Source: Flavobacterium ardleyense (GTDB lineage: Bacteria; Bacteroidota; Bacteroidia; Flavobacteriales; Flavobacteriaceae). Taken from it: a DNA stretch of 64,000 nt. Positions 34,801-43,546 of this stretch are shown here, in pieces; the first letter of the stretch is position 1; each line of letters starts with the position of its first letter. The DNA lies in assembly GCF_033547075.1 (NCBI RefSeq), contig NZ_CP137891.1, positions 1,116,001 to 1,180,000 of the forward strand. Reading direction: 5' to 3'. The notes beneath the pieces were generated by a model, which saw nothing but the letters and a program-made list of their open reading frames with translations, was not told the DNA's origin and searched no databases. A program made the position numbers and the translations under genes.

Positions 34801-34917
34801 AACAATGAGGAAAATGAAATAGCTGCATTGGCTCAAAACGATAGGATGTACCATTTGTTAGAACATATTGGGACAAAACCAAACGTTTTCTACCACGTGA
34901 AGGTCAGAAATAACTAG
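31858..34917 (+). CDS. actB: Alternative complex III subunit ActB, Fe-S/molybdopterin oxidoreductase-like
   Basis: ActB is the large peripheral subunit of alternative complex III. The 1019-residue protein has a Tat-like signal set unusually far in: SRRDFLKYVGF (51-61), then LAAC (C71), which could be lipidated. Residues about 80-720 resemble a molybdopterin oxidoreductase fold; ActB proteins are known to have lost the cofactor. The C-terminal part is a ferredoxin-like domain: CTGCGACVIAC (762-772), CQHCNHAPCETVC (849-861), CVGTRYCANNC, and CSMC with a distant CSAAC. That gives the usual four-cluster cysteine pattern. ActA lies 31 bases upstream and ActC 37 bases downstream. Confidence 0.95.
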   Translation: MSSNKKYWKSVEELNENSSIVEALRNNEFIEEIPVGDFLGDKETLESTSTSRRDFLKYVGFSTAAASLAACEGPVNKSIPYVVQPEQIIPGVADYYATTVFDGFDFANILVKTREGRPIKIENNKLEGAQFAANARVHASVLSLYDNMRMKNPRIAGKQASWKDVDAKVKANMADVASTGGQVVLLTNTLASPSTEKVVAEFLAKTPNSKHVVYDAVSSSSALDAFEAAHGRRELVNYDFSKASLIVSVGADFLGDWQGGGYDKGYTAGRIPQNGKMSRHFQMESNMTLSGAAADIRIPMTTAQQKQALVKIYNIVTNNSVGTTKIVGEESVIKAAQQLKAAGSNGLLVSGIDDKNAQLLVLAINQALGSQAFLSGGTRLVKKGSNAQMLQLVADMKAGKIHTLIMSGVNPVYTLANSKDFVEGLKKTKMSIAFATSEDETAAISTIGAATHHYLESWNDHMLTPGTLSITQPTIRPLFNSRQFQDALLMWTGSDVKFYDYIKANTSSAFPGSKWNQMIHDGVYSAAATSSIGAGSADYSAAASALAQAKSAGEFELVLYTKTGLGDGQQANNPWLQEFPDPITRVSWDNYLTVSKADADKLEMTNRIVADGGLNGSYATITVNGISLDVPVIVQPGQAVGTIGLALGYGKTAAMKTEMQVGINAYQFYKDFNSVQSASMKKGAGEHEFASVQSQKTLMGRGDIIKETTLEIFNTKDVREWNILPMVSLDHTPVEASKVDLWESFDRSVGHHFNMSIDLNSCTGCGACVIACHAENNVPVVGKEEIRRSRDMHWLRIDRYYSSEDTFAEDLEKKEGFDGLFGDNGSLGGFGHMEIAADNPQVAFQPVMCQHCNHAPCETVCPVAATSHGRQGQNQMAYNRCVGTRYCANNCPYKVRRFNWFLYNKNSEFDYNMNSDLGRMVLNPDVNVRSRGVMEKCSMCIQMTQLTILTAKREGRAVNVDEFQTACSAACSPGSIKFGDVNNEENEIAALAQNDRMYHLLEHIGTKPNVFYHVKVRNN

Positions 34918-34954
34918 GATCAAAAATAATTATTAAGAAACAAGATAAAGGATT

Positions 34955-36358
34955 ATGTCGTCTCACTACGAAGCACCCATTAGAAAACCATTGATCATTG
35001 GTGATAAATCTTATCACGATGTCACAGTAGATATTGCTGCGCCTGTTGAAGGTCGTGCAAACAAACAATGGTGGACAGTTTTTACCATCGCATTAATAGC
35101 TTTTCTTTGGGGTATAGGCTGTATTATATACACTATATCAACAGGAATTGGAACCTGGGGTTTGAATAAAACTGTAGGTTGGGCTTGGGATATCACCAAC
35201 TTTGTTTGGTGGGTTGGTATTGGTCACGCAGGAACATTGATTTCTGCAGTACTATTATTATTCCGACAAAAATGGAGAATGGCAATTAACCGTTCTGCAG
35301 AAGCAATGACAATTTTTTCTGTAGTACAAGCCGGTATATTTCCAATTATCCACATGGGACGTCCATGGTTAGCATATTGGGTATTGCCAATTCCAAATCA
35401 ATTTGGATCTTTATGGGTGAATTTTAACTCACCTCTTTTATGGGATGTATTTGCAATTTCTACCTACCTTTCTGTTTCTATGGTTTTCTGGTGGACTGGA
35501 TTGCTACCCGATTTTGCAATGTTGAGAGACCGTGCAATCACGCCATTCAATAAAAAAGTTTATTCCATTTTAAGTTTTGGATGGAGTGGTAGAGCTAAAG
35601 ATTGGCAGCGCTTCGAAGAAGTATCTCTTATCCTTGCAGGACTTGCAACGCCGCTTGTATTATCTGTACACACTATTGTATCTTTTGACTTTGCTACTTC
35701 GGTAATTCCAGGATGGCATACTACCATTTTCCCTCCATACTTCGTTGCAGGGGCAGTATTCTCTGGATTTGCGATGGTAAACACACTTCTTATCATTATG
35801 AGAAAAGTGTCAAACCTTGAAGCATATATTACATTACAGCACATCGAACTTATGAATATTGTAATTATGATTACAGGATCTATAGTGGGTGTAGCTTATA
35901 TTACAGAATTATTTATGGCTTGGTACTCTGGAGTGGAGTATGAGCAATACGCTTTCCTTAACAGAGCAACTGGTCCTTACTGGTGGGCATACTGGGCGAT
36001 GATGACGTGTAATGTTTTTTCGCCACAATTTATGTGGTTCAAGAAATTGAGAACTAGTATTATGTTCTCATTTATAATCTCCATTGTAGTAAATATCGGA
36101 ATGTGGTTTGAGCGATTTGTAATTATCGTAACTTCACTTCACCGTGATTACCTTCCATCATCATGGACGATGTTCTCACCAACTTTTGTTGATATTGGAA
36201 CTTTTATTGGAACAATTGGTTTCTTCTTCGTTCTTTTCCTCCTTTATGCTCGAACATTCCCAGTGATTGCTCAAGCAGAGGTGAAAACAATTTTGAAATC
36301 ATCTGGAGAATTTTACAAAAAACGTAGAGACGAAAATAAACAGACACACCATGAGTAA
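34955..36358 (+). CDS. actC: Alternative complex III subunit ActC (NrfD/PsrC family)
   Basis: ActC is an integral membrane protein of the NrfD/PsrC family that forms a quinol site and membrane arm of alternative complex III. The 467-residue chain has about ten hydrophobic helices. Conserved Trp- and His-rich segments include WWVGIGHAGTLISAVLLLFR (about 88-107) and FPIIHMGRPWLAYW (about 130-143). It overlaps actD by 8 bases (ATGAGTAA), implying translational coupling. Length and order match other Bacteroidota operons. Confidence 0.95.
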   Translation: MSSHYEAPIRKPLIIGDKSYHDVTVDIAAPVEGRANKQWWTVFTIALIAFLWGIGCIIYTISTGIGTWGLNKTVGWAWDITNFVWWVGIGHAGTLISAVLLLFRQKWRMAINRSAEAMTIFSVVQAGIFPIIHMGRPWLAYWVLPIPNQFGSLWVNFNSPLLWDVFAISTYLSVSMVFWWTGLLPDFAMLRDRAITPFNKKVYSILSFGWSGRAKDWQRFEEVSLILAGLATPLVLSVHTIVSFDFATSVIPGWHTTIFPPYFVAGAVFSGFAMVNTLLIIMRKVSNLEAYITLQHIELMNIVIMITGSIVGVAYITELFMAWYSGVEYEQYAFLNRATGPYWWAYWAMMTCNVFSPQFMWFKKLRTSIMFSFIISIVVNIGMWFERFVIIVTSLHRDYLPSSWTMFSPTFVDIGTFIGTIGFFFVLFLLYARTFPVIAQAEVKTILKSSGEFYKKRRDENKQTHHE

Positions 36359-36878
36359 TAAAGTAATATACGCAATGTATAATGATGACGATGTATTGAT
36401 GGATGCAGTTGTAAAAACACGTGCTGCTCATCATCATATCGAGGAGATATTTTGTCCTTTTCCTGTGCATGGATTGGACAAAGCAATGGGACTTGCTCCT
36501 ACTAGATTAGGTATTTGTGCTTTCATTTATGGATGTATAGGGCTTTCTTTTGCAACTTGGATGATGAACTTTATGATGATTCAAGATTGGCCTCAAGATA
36601 TTGGTGGTAAACCAAGCTTTAGTTTTATCCAAAATATGCCAGCGTTTGTTCCTATTATGTTTGAGTTGACTGTCTTTTTTGCAGCTCACCTTATGGTAAT
36701 TACTTTTTATATGAGAAGTAGAATATGGCCATTCAAAACCGCTGAGAATCCTGATGTTCGTACAACAGACGATCATTTCTTAATGGAAGTAGCAGTAGGT
36801 AATCACAACGAAGATGAACTTGTATCGTTTTTTCAAAATTCAGGTGCAGTTGAAGTTAAAGTAATTGAAAAGTATTAG
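36351..36878 (+). CDS. actD: Alternative complex III subunit ActD (DUF3341)
   Basis: ActD is a DUF3341 membrane subunit. The 175-residue protein has a soluble N-terminal ferredoxin-like part (about 1-55, with FCPFPVHGLDKAMGL) and two membrane helices (about 58-80 and 99-122). A short cytoplasmic tail follows, including TDDHFLMEV. The start overlaps the actC stop, and actE begins 3 bases after its own stop. The role is structural, joining ActC and ActF in known complexes. Confidence 0.95.
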   Translation: MSNKVIYAMYNDDDVLMDAVVKTRAAHHHIEEIFCPFPVHGLDKAMGLAPTRLGICAFIYGCIGLSFATWMMNFMMIQDWPQDIGGKPSFSFIQNMPAFVPIMFELTVFFAAHLMVITFYMRSRIWPFKTAENPDVRTTDDHFLMEVAVGNHNEDELVSFFQNSGAVEVKVIEKY

Positions 36879-36881
36879 TAT

Positions 36882-37430
36882 ATGAAAATCGTATATAGAT
36901 TAGCAATTTTGGCAGGTATTGCAACTTTGGTAACTTCATGTTATGACACGAAGGCGCCAAACTATCAATACTTCCCTAATATGTATGAGGCAGTGAGCTA
37001 TGAAACTTATTCTGAGCACGAAGTGTTCAATAGAGGTGGAGTCGCAGCTCAATTGCCACCAGAAGGAACTGTAAGTAGAGGATTTGAAGTTTATGAATCA
37101 GAAGATAACGTTCAAGGGTATCTACTTTCTAAAACTGTTCAAGGAGCTCAACTAGATGCTGCTGAATATGATTCGGCGAAAGCTGGAGCACTTTACGGTA
37201 TTTATTGCGCAATCTGCCACGGTGGAGCGGGAGACGGTAAAGGACCTTTGGTTGTTAAAGAAAAGTTTTTAGGTGTTCCAAGCTATAAAGACAGAGAATT
37301 TACAGAAGAAAGTGTTTTTCACGTACAGACTTATGGATTGAACTCTATGGGATCGTATAAAAATCAATTAAACGCCAAAGAGCGTAGAATGGTTGCTAAG
37401 TATGTGCTAGAACTTAAGAGTAAATTATAA
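36882..37430 (+). CDS. actE: Alternative complex III subunit ActE, lipoprotein cytochrome c
   Basis: This 182-residue monoheme cytochrome c is anchored by a lipid. The signal peptide ends in a lipobox, LVTSC with Cys at 20. The single heme site CAICH lies near residue 110, and a likely axial Met is in YGLNSMGSY further on. The PNMYEAVSYETY segment near the N-terminus is typical of ActE. It sits between actD (3 bases) and actF (27 bases) and would pass electrons between ActA and the oxidase. Confidence 0.93.
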   Translation: MKIVYRLAILAGIATLVTSCYDTKAPNYQYFPNMYEAVSYETYSEHEVFNRGGVAAQLPPEGTVSRGFEVYESEDNVQGYLLSKTVQGAQLDAAEYDSAKAGALYGIYCAICHGGAGDGKGPLVVKEKFLGVPSYKDREFTEESVFHVQTYGLNSMGSYKNQLNAKERRMVAKYVLELKSKL

Positions 37431-37457
37431 TTGTAGAACAAACTGACTGTAATAGAT

Positions 37458-38963
37458 ATGTATACATTTTCAAGTAAATTAAAAACATTCTCTTTTATCC
37501 TTATGATCCTTGGATTATTAGGAGTAGGATATGCTTTTTTCACTGCACCAAGTACCGTTCAAGAGGTAGAGGCAATCCTAGCCGAGCAACATGACGGTCA
37601 TGATTCTCACTCGACAGTTGTTCATAATGACGCTGCGGAGCACAAAGAGCATACAACTACAGAAACTGAAAAAACTGTAGTAGCTCCAGTTGCTGTAATT
37701 TCAACAGATTCTTCAGTAGCTAATACTTCTATTTTAAAAGATACAATTGCTGTGTCTTCTACTTTAGTAGCAAATAAAGTCGTAACTGCTAAGACGCCAA
37801 TAGCTTCTTCTAGTTATGTAAATAAAAATAACAAAATCGATGAACATGCGGAGCATCAAGCTCACTTAGAGCACGTTTTGCATCAGCTGAGCAACAAACC
37901 ATGGGCTGCAGTATATGTAGCTGCTATCTTCTTTTTGTTGTTAACAATGGGAGTTTTAGCATTTTATGCTATTCAAATTGTAGCGCAAGCAGGATGGTCG
38001 CCAGTATTGTTTAGAGTAATGCAAGGTATAACTGCATATTTGCCAGTTGGATCTATAATATTTTTTATTCTGTTAATTTTAAGTGGTTTACACTTTAATC
38101 ATCTTTTCGTTTGGATGGATGCCGATGTAGTTGCTGCAGATAAATTAATTCAGAATAAATCTGGGTATTTAAACTTTCCATTTTGGATTGCTAGAGCAGC
38201 GATATTCTTAATTGGTTGGAATCTGTATAACTACTACACTAAGAAATTTTGTTTAGCACAAGATAGAGCTACAGACAATTTACAATACAAGAAAAATTTT
38301 AATGCTTCGGCAATATTTATGGTATTCTTTATTGTATCAGAATCAATCATGTCGTGGGATTGGATTATGTCGGTAGATCCGCACTGGTTTAGTACATTGT
38401 TCGGGTGGTATGTATTTGCTTCATTCTTTGTATCTGGAATTACTGTTATTATGCTAGTAACAATATTTATGAAGTCGTTAAATCTTCTACCTAACGTAAA
38501 TACAAGTCACTTACATGATTTGGCTAAATTTATCTTCGGATTCAGTATTTTTTGGACATATTTATGGTTTTCACAATTCATGCTTATATGGTATGCAAAC
38601 ATTCCAGAAGAGGTAACATACTTCATTACTCGTATTGAAGATTATCAAATCCCATTCTTTGCAACTATTGGAATGAACTTCTTATTCCCAGTGCTAATTT
38701 TGATCAACACAGACTTTAAACGAATCTCATGGATTCTTGTGATGGCTGGTATTGTTATCTTATTAGGACATTACGTTGACTTCTTTGTTATGATTATGCC
38801 AGCTACTGTAGGTGACCAATGGTTTATCGGTATTGCTGAAATTGGATCAGTTCTTTTCTTTCTTGGATTGTTTATCTTTGTTGTCTTTACGGCAATGGCG
38901 AAATCTCCTTTGTTACCAGAAAGACATCCATTGATAGAAGAAAGTAAACATTTTCATTATTAA
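37458..38963 (+). CDS. actF: Alternative complex III subunit ActF
   Basis: ActF is the second NrfD-like membrane subunit of alternative complex III. The 501-residue chain starts with one membrane helix (about 11-29). A hydrophilic insertion of roughly 115 residues follows (31-147), rich in His, Thr and Val, with His clusters at 45-65 and 130-142. From about 150 to the end there are nine or ten further helices. The sequence ASFFVSGITVIMLVTIF and the WDWIMSVDPHW motif belong to the family. The His-rich insertion is unusual and could bind metal (inference). It is followed by coxB after 19 bases. Confidence 0.92.
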   Translation: MYTFSSKLKTFSFILMILGLLGVGYAFFTAPSTVQEVEAILAEQHDGHDSHSTVVHNDAAEHKEHTTTETEKTVVAPVAVISTDSSVANTSILKDTIAVSSTLVANKVVTAKTPIASSSYVNKNNKIDEHAEHQAHLEHVLHQLSNKPWAAVYVAAIFFLLLTMGVLAFYAIQIVAQAGWSPVLFRVMQGITAYLPVGSIIFFILLILSGLHFNHLFVWMDADVVAADKLIQNKSGYLNFPFWIARAAIFLIGWNLYNYYTKKFCLAQDRATDNLQYKKNFNASAIFMVFFIVSESIMSWDWIMSVDPHWFSTLFGWYVFASFFVSGITVIMLVTIFMKSLNLLPNVNTSHLHDLAKFIFGFSIFWTYLWFSQFMLIWYANIPEEVTYFITRIEDYQIPFFATIGMNFLFPVLILINTDFKRISWILVMAGIVILLGHYVDFFVMIMPATVGDQWFIGIAEIGSVLFFLGLFIFVVFTAMAKSPLLPERHPLIEESKHFHY

Positions 38964-38982
38964 TATTTAAATTCAGAGATAG

Positions 38983-40116
38983 ATGACGAGTTTGTTGGTA
39001 ATTATAGTTTTAGTTTTATTGGCTGTCGCGATTTGGCAGTTAACTAAAATATTTGATTTAACCCAGGTGGGTACTCATATCAATACAACGCAAGTTGCAG
39101 ATGATAATGATAACAACCTGCAGGGATACATAATGTTTTTTTTCCTAGGATTTATTTATATCCTTACTATTTGGTGTCTTGTGTTTTATGGTGATTTGCC
39201 ATTGATGAGTAACGCAGCATCGGTACACGGAGCAGAAGTAGATAATCTAATGTGGATTTCTATGGTTCTAATCTTTATCGTGCAGATAATTACACAAGGA
39301 CTTTTGCATTACTTCTCTTTTGCTTATAGAGGAATCAATGACAGAAAAGCATTATACTTCGCTGATAATGATAGGCTAGAATTTGTGTGGAGCGTTATTC
39401 CTGCAATAGTTTTGGCTGGACTTATCTTATACGGATTGTACGCTTGGACAAATATTATGTTTGTTGACGAAGATGAAGAAGTAATTGTTGTCGAATTATA
39501 TGCTAAACAATTTGCTTGGGAAGCCCGCTATTCTGGGAAAGATAATGTTCTCGGTAAAGCAAACGTTCGTTTTATCGAAGGTGTAAATACTGTAGGTATG
39601 GACCCTGCAGATCCTAATGGTCAGGATGATTTTATGGCAAATGAAATCCACCTCCCTCTTGGTAAAAAAGTGCTTTTCAAGATTCGCTCTCAAGACGTAC
39701 TGCATTCAGCTTATATGCCTCATTTTAGAGCGCAAATGAATTGTGTACCGGGAATGGTGACTCAGTTTGCATTTGTTCCAAGTATTACTACTGCTGAAAT
39801 GCGTGCTAAACCTGAGATGATCGAAAAAGTGGCTCGTATTAATAAGTTACGTGCAGATAAAAGTAAAGATTTGGCTGCCAATGGCCAAGCTGAATTAGAT
39901 CCGTATACTTTTGATTACGTACTTCTTTGTAATAAAATCTGCGGGACATCGCACTACAATATGCAAATGAAAATTGTAATTGATACCCCAGAAGATTATA
40001 AAGAATGGTTGAAAGACAAAGCAACTCTTGCATCTAAGATTAAAGAAGAAGCGATGTCTAAAGAAGTTCCAGCAGAAACAGTGACTCCAGAAGTTGCAAT
40101 GATGCCAGCAAAATAA
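38983..40116 (+). CDS. coxB: Cytochrome c oxidase subunit II
   Basis: Subunit II takes electrons from cytochrome c through the binuclear CuA center. The 377-residue protein has hydrophobic helices at about 2-18, 48-70, 88-110 and 133-158. A periplasmic cupredoxin domain then carries DVLHSAYMPHF (CuA His) and CNKICGTSHYNM (C316, C320, H324, M327), the complete CuA ligand set. An extra N-terminal helix compared with classical subunit II and a C-terminal tail rich in Ala/Glu/Pro are usual in this phylum. It is cotranscribed with the alternative complex III genes and coxA. Confidence 0.96.
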   Translation: MTSLLVIIVLVLLAVAIWQLTKIFDLTQVGTHINTTQVADDNDNNLQGYIMFFFLGFIYILTIWCLVFYGDLPLMSNAASVHGAEVDNLMWISMVLIFIVQIITQGLLHYFSFAYRGINDRKALYFADNDRLEFVWSVIPAIVLAGLILYGLYAWTNIMFVDEDEEVIVVELYAKQFAWEARYSGKDNVLGKANVRFIEGVNTVGMDPADPNGQDDFMANEIHLPLGKKVLFKIRSQDVLHSAYMPHFRAQMNCVPGMVTQFAFVPSITTAEMRAKPEMIEKVARINKLRADKSKDLAANGQAELDPYTFDYVLLCNKICGTSHYNMQMKIVIDTPEDYKEWLKDKATLASKIKEEAMSKEVPAETVTPEVAMMPAK

Positions 40117-40144
40117 TTATTACTAAAATTTAAAGTAAACATAT

Positions 40145-41941
40145 ATGTCAGCAGTAGGTCACGATCTCACTCACGATCACGAACACGAACACCACCATAA
40201 AGATACTTTTATAACTAAATATATCTTTAGCATTGACCACAAGATGATTGCCAAGCAATACCTTATTACTGGTATTATAATGGGAGTTATTGGAGTTGGT
40301 ATGTCAATGCTCTTTAGAATGCAGCTCGCTTGGCCAGAAGAATCTTTCCAAATCTTCAACATGCTGTTAGGTGATAAATTTGCGCCTAATGGAGTTATGA
40401 CAAATGAGGTGTATCTAGCTTTGGTTACAATACACGGTACAATTATGGTCTTCTTCGTCTTGACCGCAGGACTTAGTGGAACCTTTTCAAATCTCTTAAT
40501 TCCACTGCAAATTGGAGCAAGAGATATGGCGTCTGGATTTATGAATATGCTTTCATACTGGATGTTCTTTGTATCAGCAGTTATAATGTTGTGCTCTTTA
40601 TTTGTCGAGTCAGGACCAGCTTCTGCAGGTTGGACAATCTATCCGCCATTATCGGCGCTTCCTCAAGCAATTGGAGGTTCTGGAACAGGTATGACTCTTT
40701 GGTTAATTTCTATGGCGATATTTATTGCATCATCTCTAATGGGATCTTTAAATTATATCGTTACAGTAATCAACCTTAGAACGAAAGGAATGTCTATGAC
40801 TAGACTTCCACTTACAATTTGGACTTTCTTTGTAACAGCTATCATTGGATTAATCTCGTTCCCTGTTCTATTATCTGCAGCTTTATTGCTAATTATGGAC
40901 AGAAGCTTTGGAACTTCATTTTTCCTGTCAGATATATACATCGCTGGAGAAGTACTTCACTATCAAGGTGGGTCGCCGGTTTTATTTGAACACCTTTTCT
41001 GGTTCCTTGGTCACCCTGAGGTTTATATTGTAATACTTCCTGCCATGGGTATTGTTTCAGAAGTTTTGGCAACAAACTCTCGTAAACCTATTTTCGGATA
41101 CCGCGCGATGATTATGTCAGTAATTGCAATTGCTTTCCTTTCTACAATCGTTTGGGGTCACCATATGTTTGTATCTGGAATGAACCCGTTCCTAGGATCG
41201 GTATTTACATTTACAACTTTACTTATTGCGATTCCTTCTGCTGTAAAAGCATTTAACTGGATTACAACTCTTTGGAAAGGTAACTTGCAACTAAATCCTG
41301 CAATGTTATTCTCAATCGGAATGGTATCTACGTTTATTACAGGAGGACTTACAGGAATTATCTTAGGAGATAGTACTTTAGATATTAACGTTCACGATAC
41401 TTATTTCGTTATTGCTCACTTTCACTTAGTAATGGGTATTTCTGCTCTTTACGGAATGTTTGCTGGAGTTTACCACTGGTACCCAAAAATGTTCGGTAGA
41501 ATGTTGAATAAGAATCTTGGATATGTACACTTTTGGGTTACTGCTATCTGTTCTTATGGAGTATTTTTCCCAATGCACTTTATTGGAATGGCTGGATTAC
41601 CACGTCGATATTATACAAACACAGCTTTCCCACTATTTGATGACTTACAGAATGTAAACGTTCTTATAACAGTATTTGCTCTTGTAGGAGGTGTTTTTCA
41701 AATTGTTTTCTTGTACAACTTCTTCGTAAGTATTTTCTACGGAAAAAGATCAGTACAGAATCCATGGAAATCTACTACTCTTGAGTGGACAGCACCAGTT
41801 GAGCATATTCACGGTAACTGGCCGGGAGCAATTCCAGAGGTACACCGTTGGCCTTATGACTACAGTAAGCCTGGTCACGATATTGATTTCATCCCGCAAA
41901 ACATTCCATTTATGGAGGGTGAAGAGGAGTTACATCACTAA
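40145..41941 (+). CDS. coxA: Cytochrome c oxidase subunit I
   Basis: This is the catalytic heme-copper subunit that reduces O2 and pumps protons. The 598-residue chain has about 12 helices. The active-site segment GHPEVYIVILP (about 289) contains the CuB His and its crosslinked Tyr. WGHHMF (about 337-342) supplies the other two CuB His residues, and HDTYFVIAHFH (about 417-427) carries the heme ligands. The first 20 residues are His- and Asp-rich (HDHEHEHHH). It ends the act-cox operon. The subunit III and IV genes lie in a separate block at 59.7-61.8 kb. Confidence 0.97.
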   Translation: MSAVGHDLTHDHEHEHHHKDTFITKYIFSIDHKMIAKQYLITGIIMGVIGVGMSMLFRMQLAWPEESFQIFNMLLGDKFAPNGVMTNEVYLALVTIHGTIMVFFVLTAGLSGTFSNLLIPLQIGARDMASGFMNMLSYWMFFVSAVIMLCSLFVESGPASAGWTIYPPLSALPQAIGGSGTGMTLWLISMAIFIASSLMGSLNYIVTVINLRTKGMSMTRLPLTIWTFFVTAIIGLISFPVLLSAALLLIMDRSFGTSFFLSDIYIAGEVLHYQGGSPVLFEHLFWFLGHPEVYIVILPAMGIVSEVLATNSRKPIFGYRAMIMSVIAIAFLSTIVWGHHMFVSGMNPFLGSVFTFTTLLIAIPSAVKAFNWITTLWKGNLQLNPAMLFSIGMVSTFITGGLTGIILGDSTLDINVHDTYFVIAHFHLVMGISALYGMFAGVYHWYPKMFGRMLNKNLGYVHFWVTAICSYGVFFPMHFIGMAGLPRRYYTNTAFPLFDDLQNVNVLITVFALVGGVFQIVFLYNFFVSIFYGKRSVQNPWKSTTLEWTAPVEHIHGNWPGAIPEVHRWPYDYSKPGHDIDFIPQNIPFMEGEEELHH

Positions 41942-41959
41942 TAACATTATATTTTTTTT

Positions 41960-41991
41960 AAAAAGTCCTTCGGTTACGAAGGACTTTTTTT
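41960..41991 (+). terminator. Terminator of the act-cox operon
   Basis: AAAAAGTCCTTC pairs with GAAGGACTTTTT around a short loop, followed by T's, 19 bases past the coxA stop. Confidence 0.9.
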
Positions 41992-42024
41992 GTAACTTAG
42001 AGTTTTAACTTTTAAATCATTTTT

Positions 42025-42300
42025 ATGGAATCTAATTTTTCAAACAATGGTGAGAAGCAACGATTTGAATTGGAGCTTGACCACAAAATTGCCTTTATTG
42101 ATTATCAGCTTACAGGAGAGACAATTACTATGTTACATACCGAAGTTCCGCAGGATTTAGAAGGGAAGGGAATTGGAAGTATGCTAGCCTCTAAAGCTCT
42201 AGACTACGCTACTATTCACAATCTAAAAGTTGTCCCTAGCTGCACATTTATCGCCGATTATATACGCAAAAATCCAAAATACGAAAGTTTACTTAAGTAA
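42025..42300 (+). CDS. Small GNAT-type N-acetyltransferase (YjdJ/COG2388-like)
   Basis: This 91-residue minimal GNAT fold protein is of the kind related to human GATD1/YjdJ. The acetyl-CoA loop appears as VPQDLEGKGIGSMLASKALD (about 48-67, with the G-x-G-x-G/A pattern), and the C-terminal CTFIADYIRKNPKYESLL is typical of the family. Beta strands such as IAFIDYQLTGETITMLHTEV precede it. It stands alone between the coxA terminator and ruvB. The acetyl acceptor is unknown. Confidence 0.88.
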   Translation: MESNFSNNGEKQRFELELDHKIAFIDYQLTGETITMLHTEVPQDLEGKGIGSMLASKALDYATIHNLKVVPSCTFIADYIRKNPKYESLLK

Positions 42301-42376
42301 TTCTGTGTCGATAGCTGTATTCTAGTAGCGTAACAACTGTTTAATTGCTACAGCGTATTCAACTGCGCTTTTTAAT

Positions 42377-42384
42377 TATCTTTG
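42377..42384 (+). promoter_or_regulatory. -7 element directly before ruvB
   Basis: TATCTTTG matches TAnnTTTG and ends only 4 bases before the ruvB ATG, so the mRNA may start at or very near the start codon. Confidence 0.55.
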
Positions 42385-42388
42385 CATC

Positions 42389-43411
42389 ATGAATGAGAAT
42401 TTAGACCCTACCAATAACAGTTTTACTTCGGAAGAATTTGACATTGAGAAAAAATTACGTCCTCTCACCTTTGACGATTTTGCGGGACAAGATCAAGTGT
42501 TAGATAATTTAAAGGTCTTTGTTGCTGCTGCAAATCAGCGGGATGAAGCTTTAGATCACGCACTTTTCCACGGGCCACCTGGATTAGGAAAAACTACATT
42601 AGCCAATATTCTCGCTAATGAACTTGGGGTTGGAATTAAAATCACATCTGGTCCCGTTTTAGATAAGCCTGGCGATCTGGCAGGATTGCTTACTAATCTA
42701 GAGGAGCGCGATGTGCTTTTTATTGACGAAATTCACCGTCTCAGTCCCATTGTCGAAGAATATCTCTACTCTGCAATGGAGGATTTTAAGATAGATATAA
42801 TGATTGAGTCTGGTCCCAATGCACGGACTGTTCAATTAAATCTAAATCCCTTCACACTTGTTGGAGCAACAACTCGATCAGGCTTGCTGACAGCTCCTAT
42901 GCGTGCCCGGTTTGGTATTCAAAGTAGGTTGCAGTATTATACTACAGAGCTTCTAACAAGTATTATCGAACGGTCGGCAAGCATTTTCAAAATGCCAATA
43001 TCAATGGAAGCAGCTGTCGAAATTGCTGGACGTAGTCGAGGTACACCAAGAATTGCAAATGCTCTTTTACGTCGTGTACGCGACTTTGCACAAATCAAGG
43101 GTAATGGTAAAATTGACATCGAGATTGCAAAATTTGCATTAAAAGCTCTTAATGTAGACGCCTACGGTTTAGATGAAATGGATAATAAAATACTTACAAC
43201 TATTATTGACAAATTTAAAGGTGGACCAGTTGGACTTTCTACCATTGCTACTGCGGTTTCGGAAAGTACAGAGACGGTGGAAGAAGTGTATGAACCATTC
43301 CTCATTCAGCAGGGTTTTTTGATGAGAACGCCTCGTGGTCGCGAGGTTACAGAGAAAGCCTACAAACATTTAGGTCGAGTGAAAGGTCTTATTCAGGGCA
43401 ATCTTTTTTAG
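42389..43411 (+). CDS. ruvB: Holliday junction branch migration helicase RuvB
   Basis: RuvB is the hexameric AAA+ motor that drives branch migration together with RuvA, which is encoded at 46,981. The 340-residue protein has Walker [10 protein letters not shown] (about 65-73), Walker [10 protein letters not shown] (about 110-118), sensor 1 ATTRSG and the arginine-finger region APMRARFG. It also has sensor 2 [12 protein letters not shown] and a C-terminal winged helix. Family length is normal. Downstream, the whole gap to queG is a dispersed repeat. Confidence 0.98.
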   Translation: MNENLDPTNNSFTSEEFDIEKKLRPLTFDDFAGQDQVLDNLKVFVAAANQRDEALDHALFHGPPGLGKTTLANILANELGVGIKITSGPVLDKPGDLAGLLTNLEERDVLFIDEIHRLSPIVEEYLYSAMEDFKIDIMIESGPNARTVQLNLNPFTLVGATTRSGLLTAPMRARFGIQSRLQYYTTELLTSIIERSASIFKMPISMEAAVEIAGRSRGTPRIANALLRRVRDFAQIKGNGKIDIEIAKFALKALNVDAYGLDEMDNKILTTIIDKFKGGPVGLSTIATAVSESTETVEEVYEPFLIQQGFLMRTPRGREVTEKAYKHLGRVKGLIQGNLF

Positions 43412-43541
43412 GGCATTTCCCTTCGGGCCGGGCTTTCCACTCCCAATCTTTGTGGGCAGAAAAAGCCCAAAAAGGATTTCTGGTCTAAATGAAATTCATC
43501 GAATTCCTATGGAAATATTATCCCATGAGATAATCCCTAAA
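43412..43541 (+). repeat. Dispersed hairpin repeat, family 1 copy E5 (fills the ruvB-queG gap)
   Basis: CGGGCTTTCCACTCCCAATC leads into a hairpin with arms AATCTTTGTGGGC (43445-43457) and GCCCAAAAAGGATT (43465-43478). Then come TGAAATTCATCGAATTCC and a second small palindrome ATTATC-CCATGA-GATAAT. It starts right after the ruvB stop and ends 5 bases before queG. Confidence 0.88.
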
Positions 43542-43546
43542 GAAAA

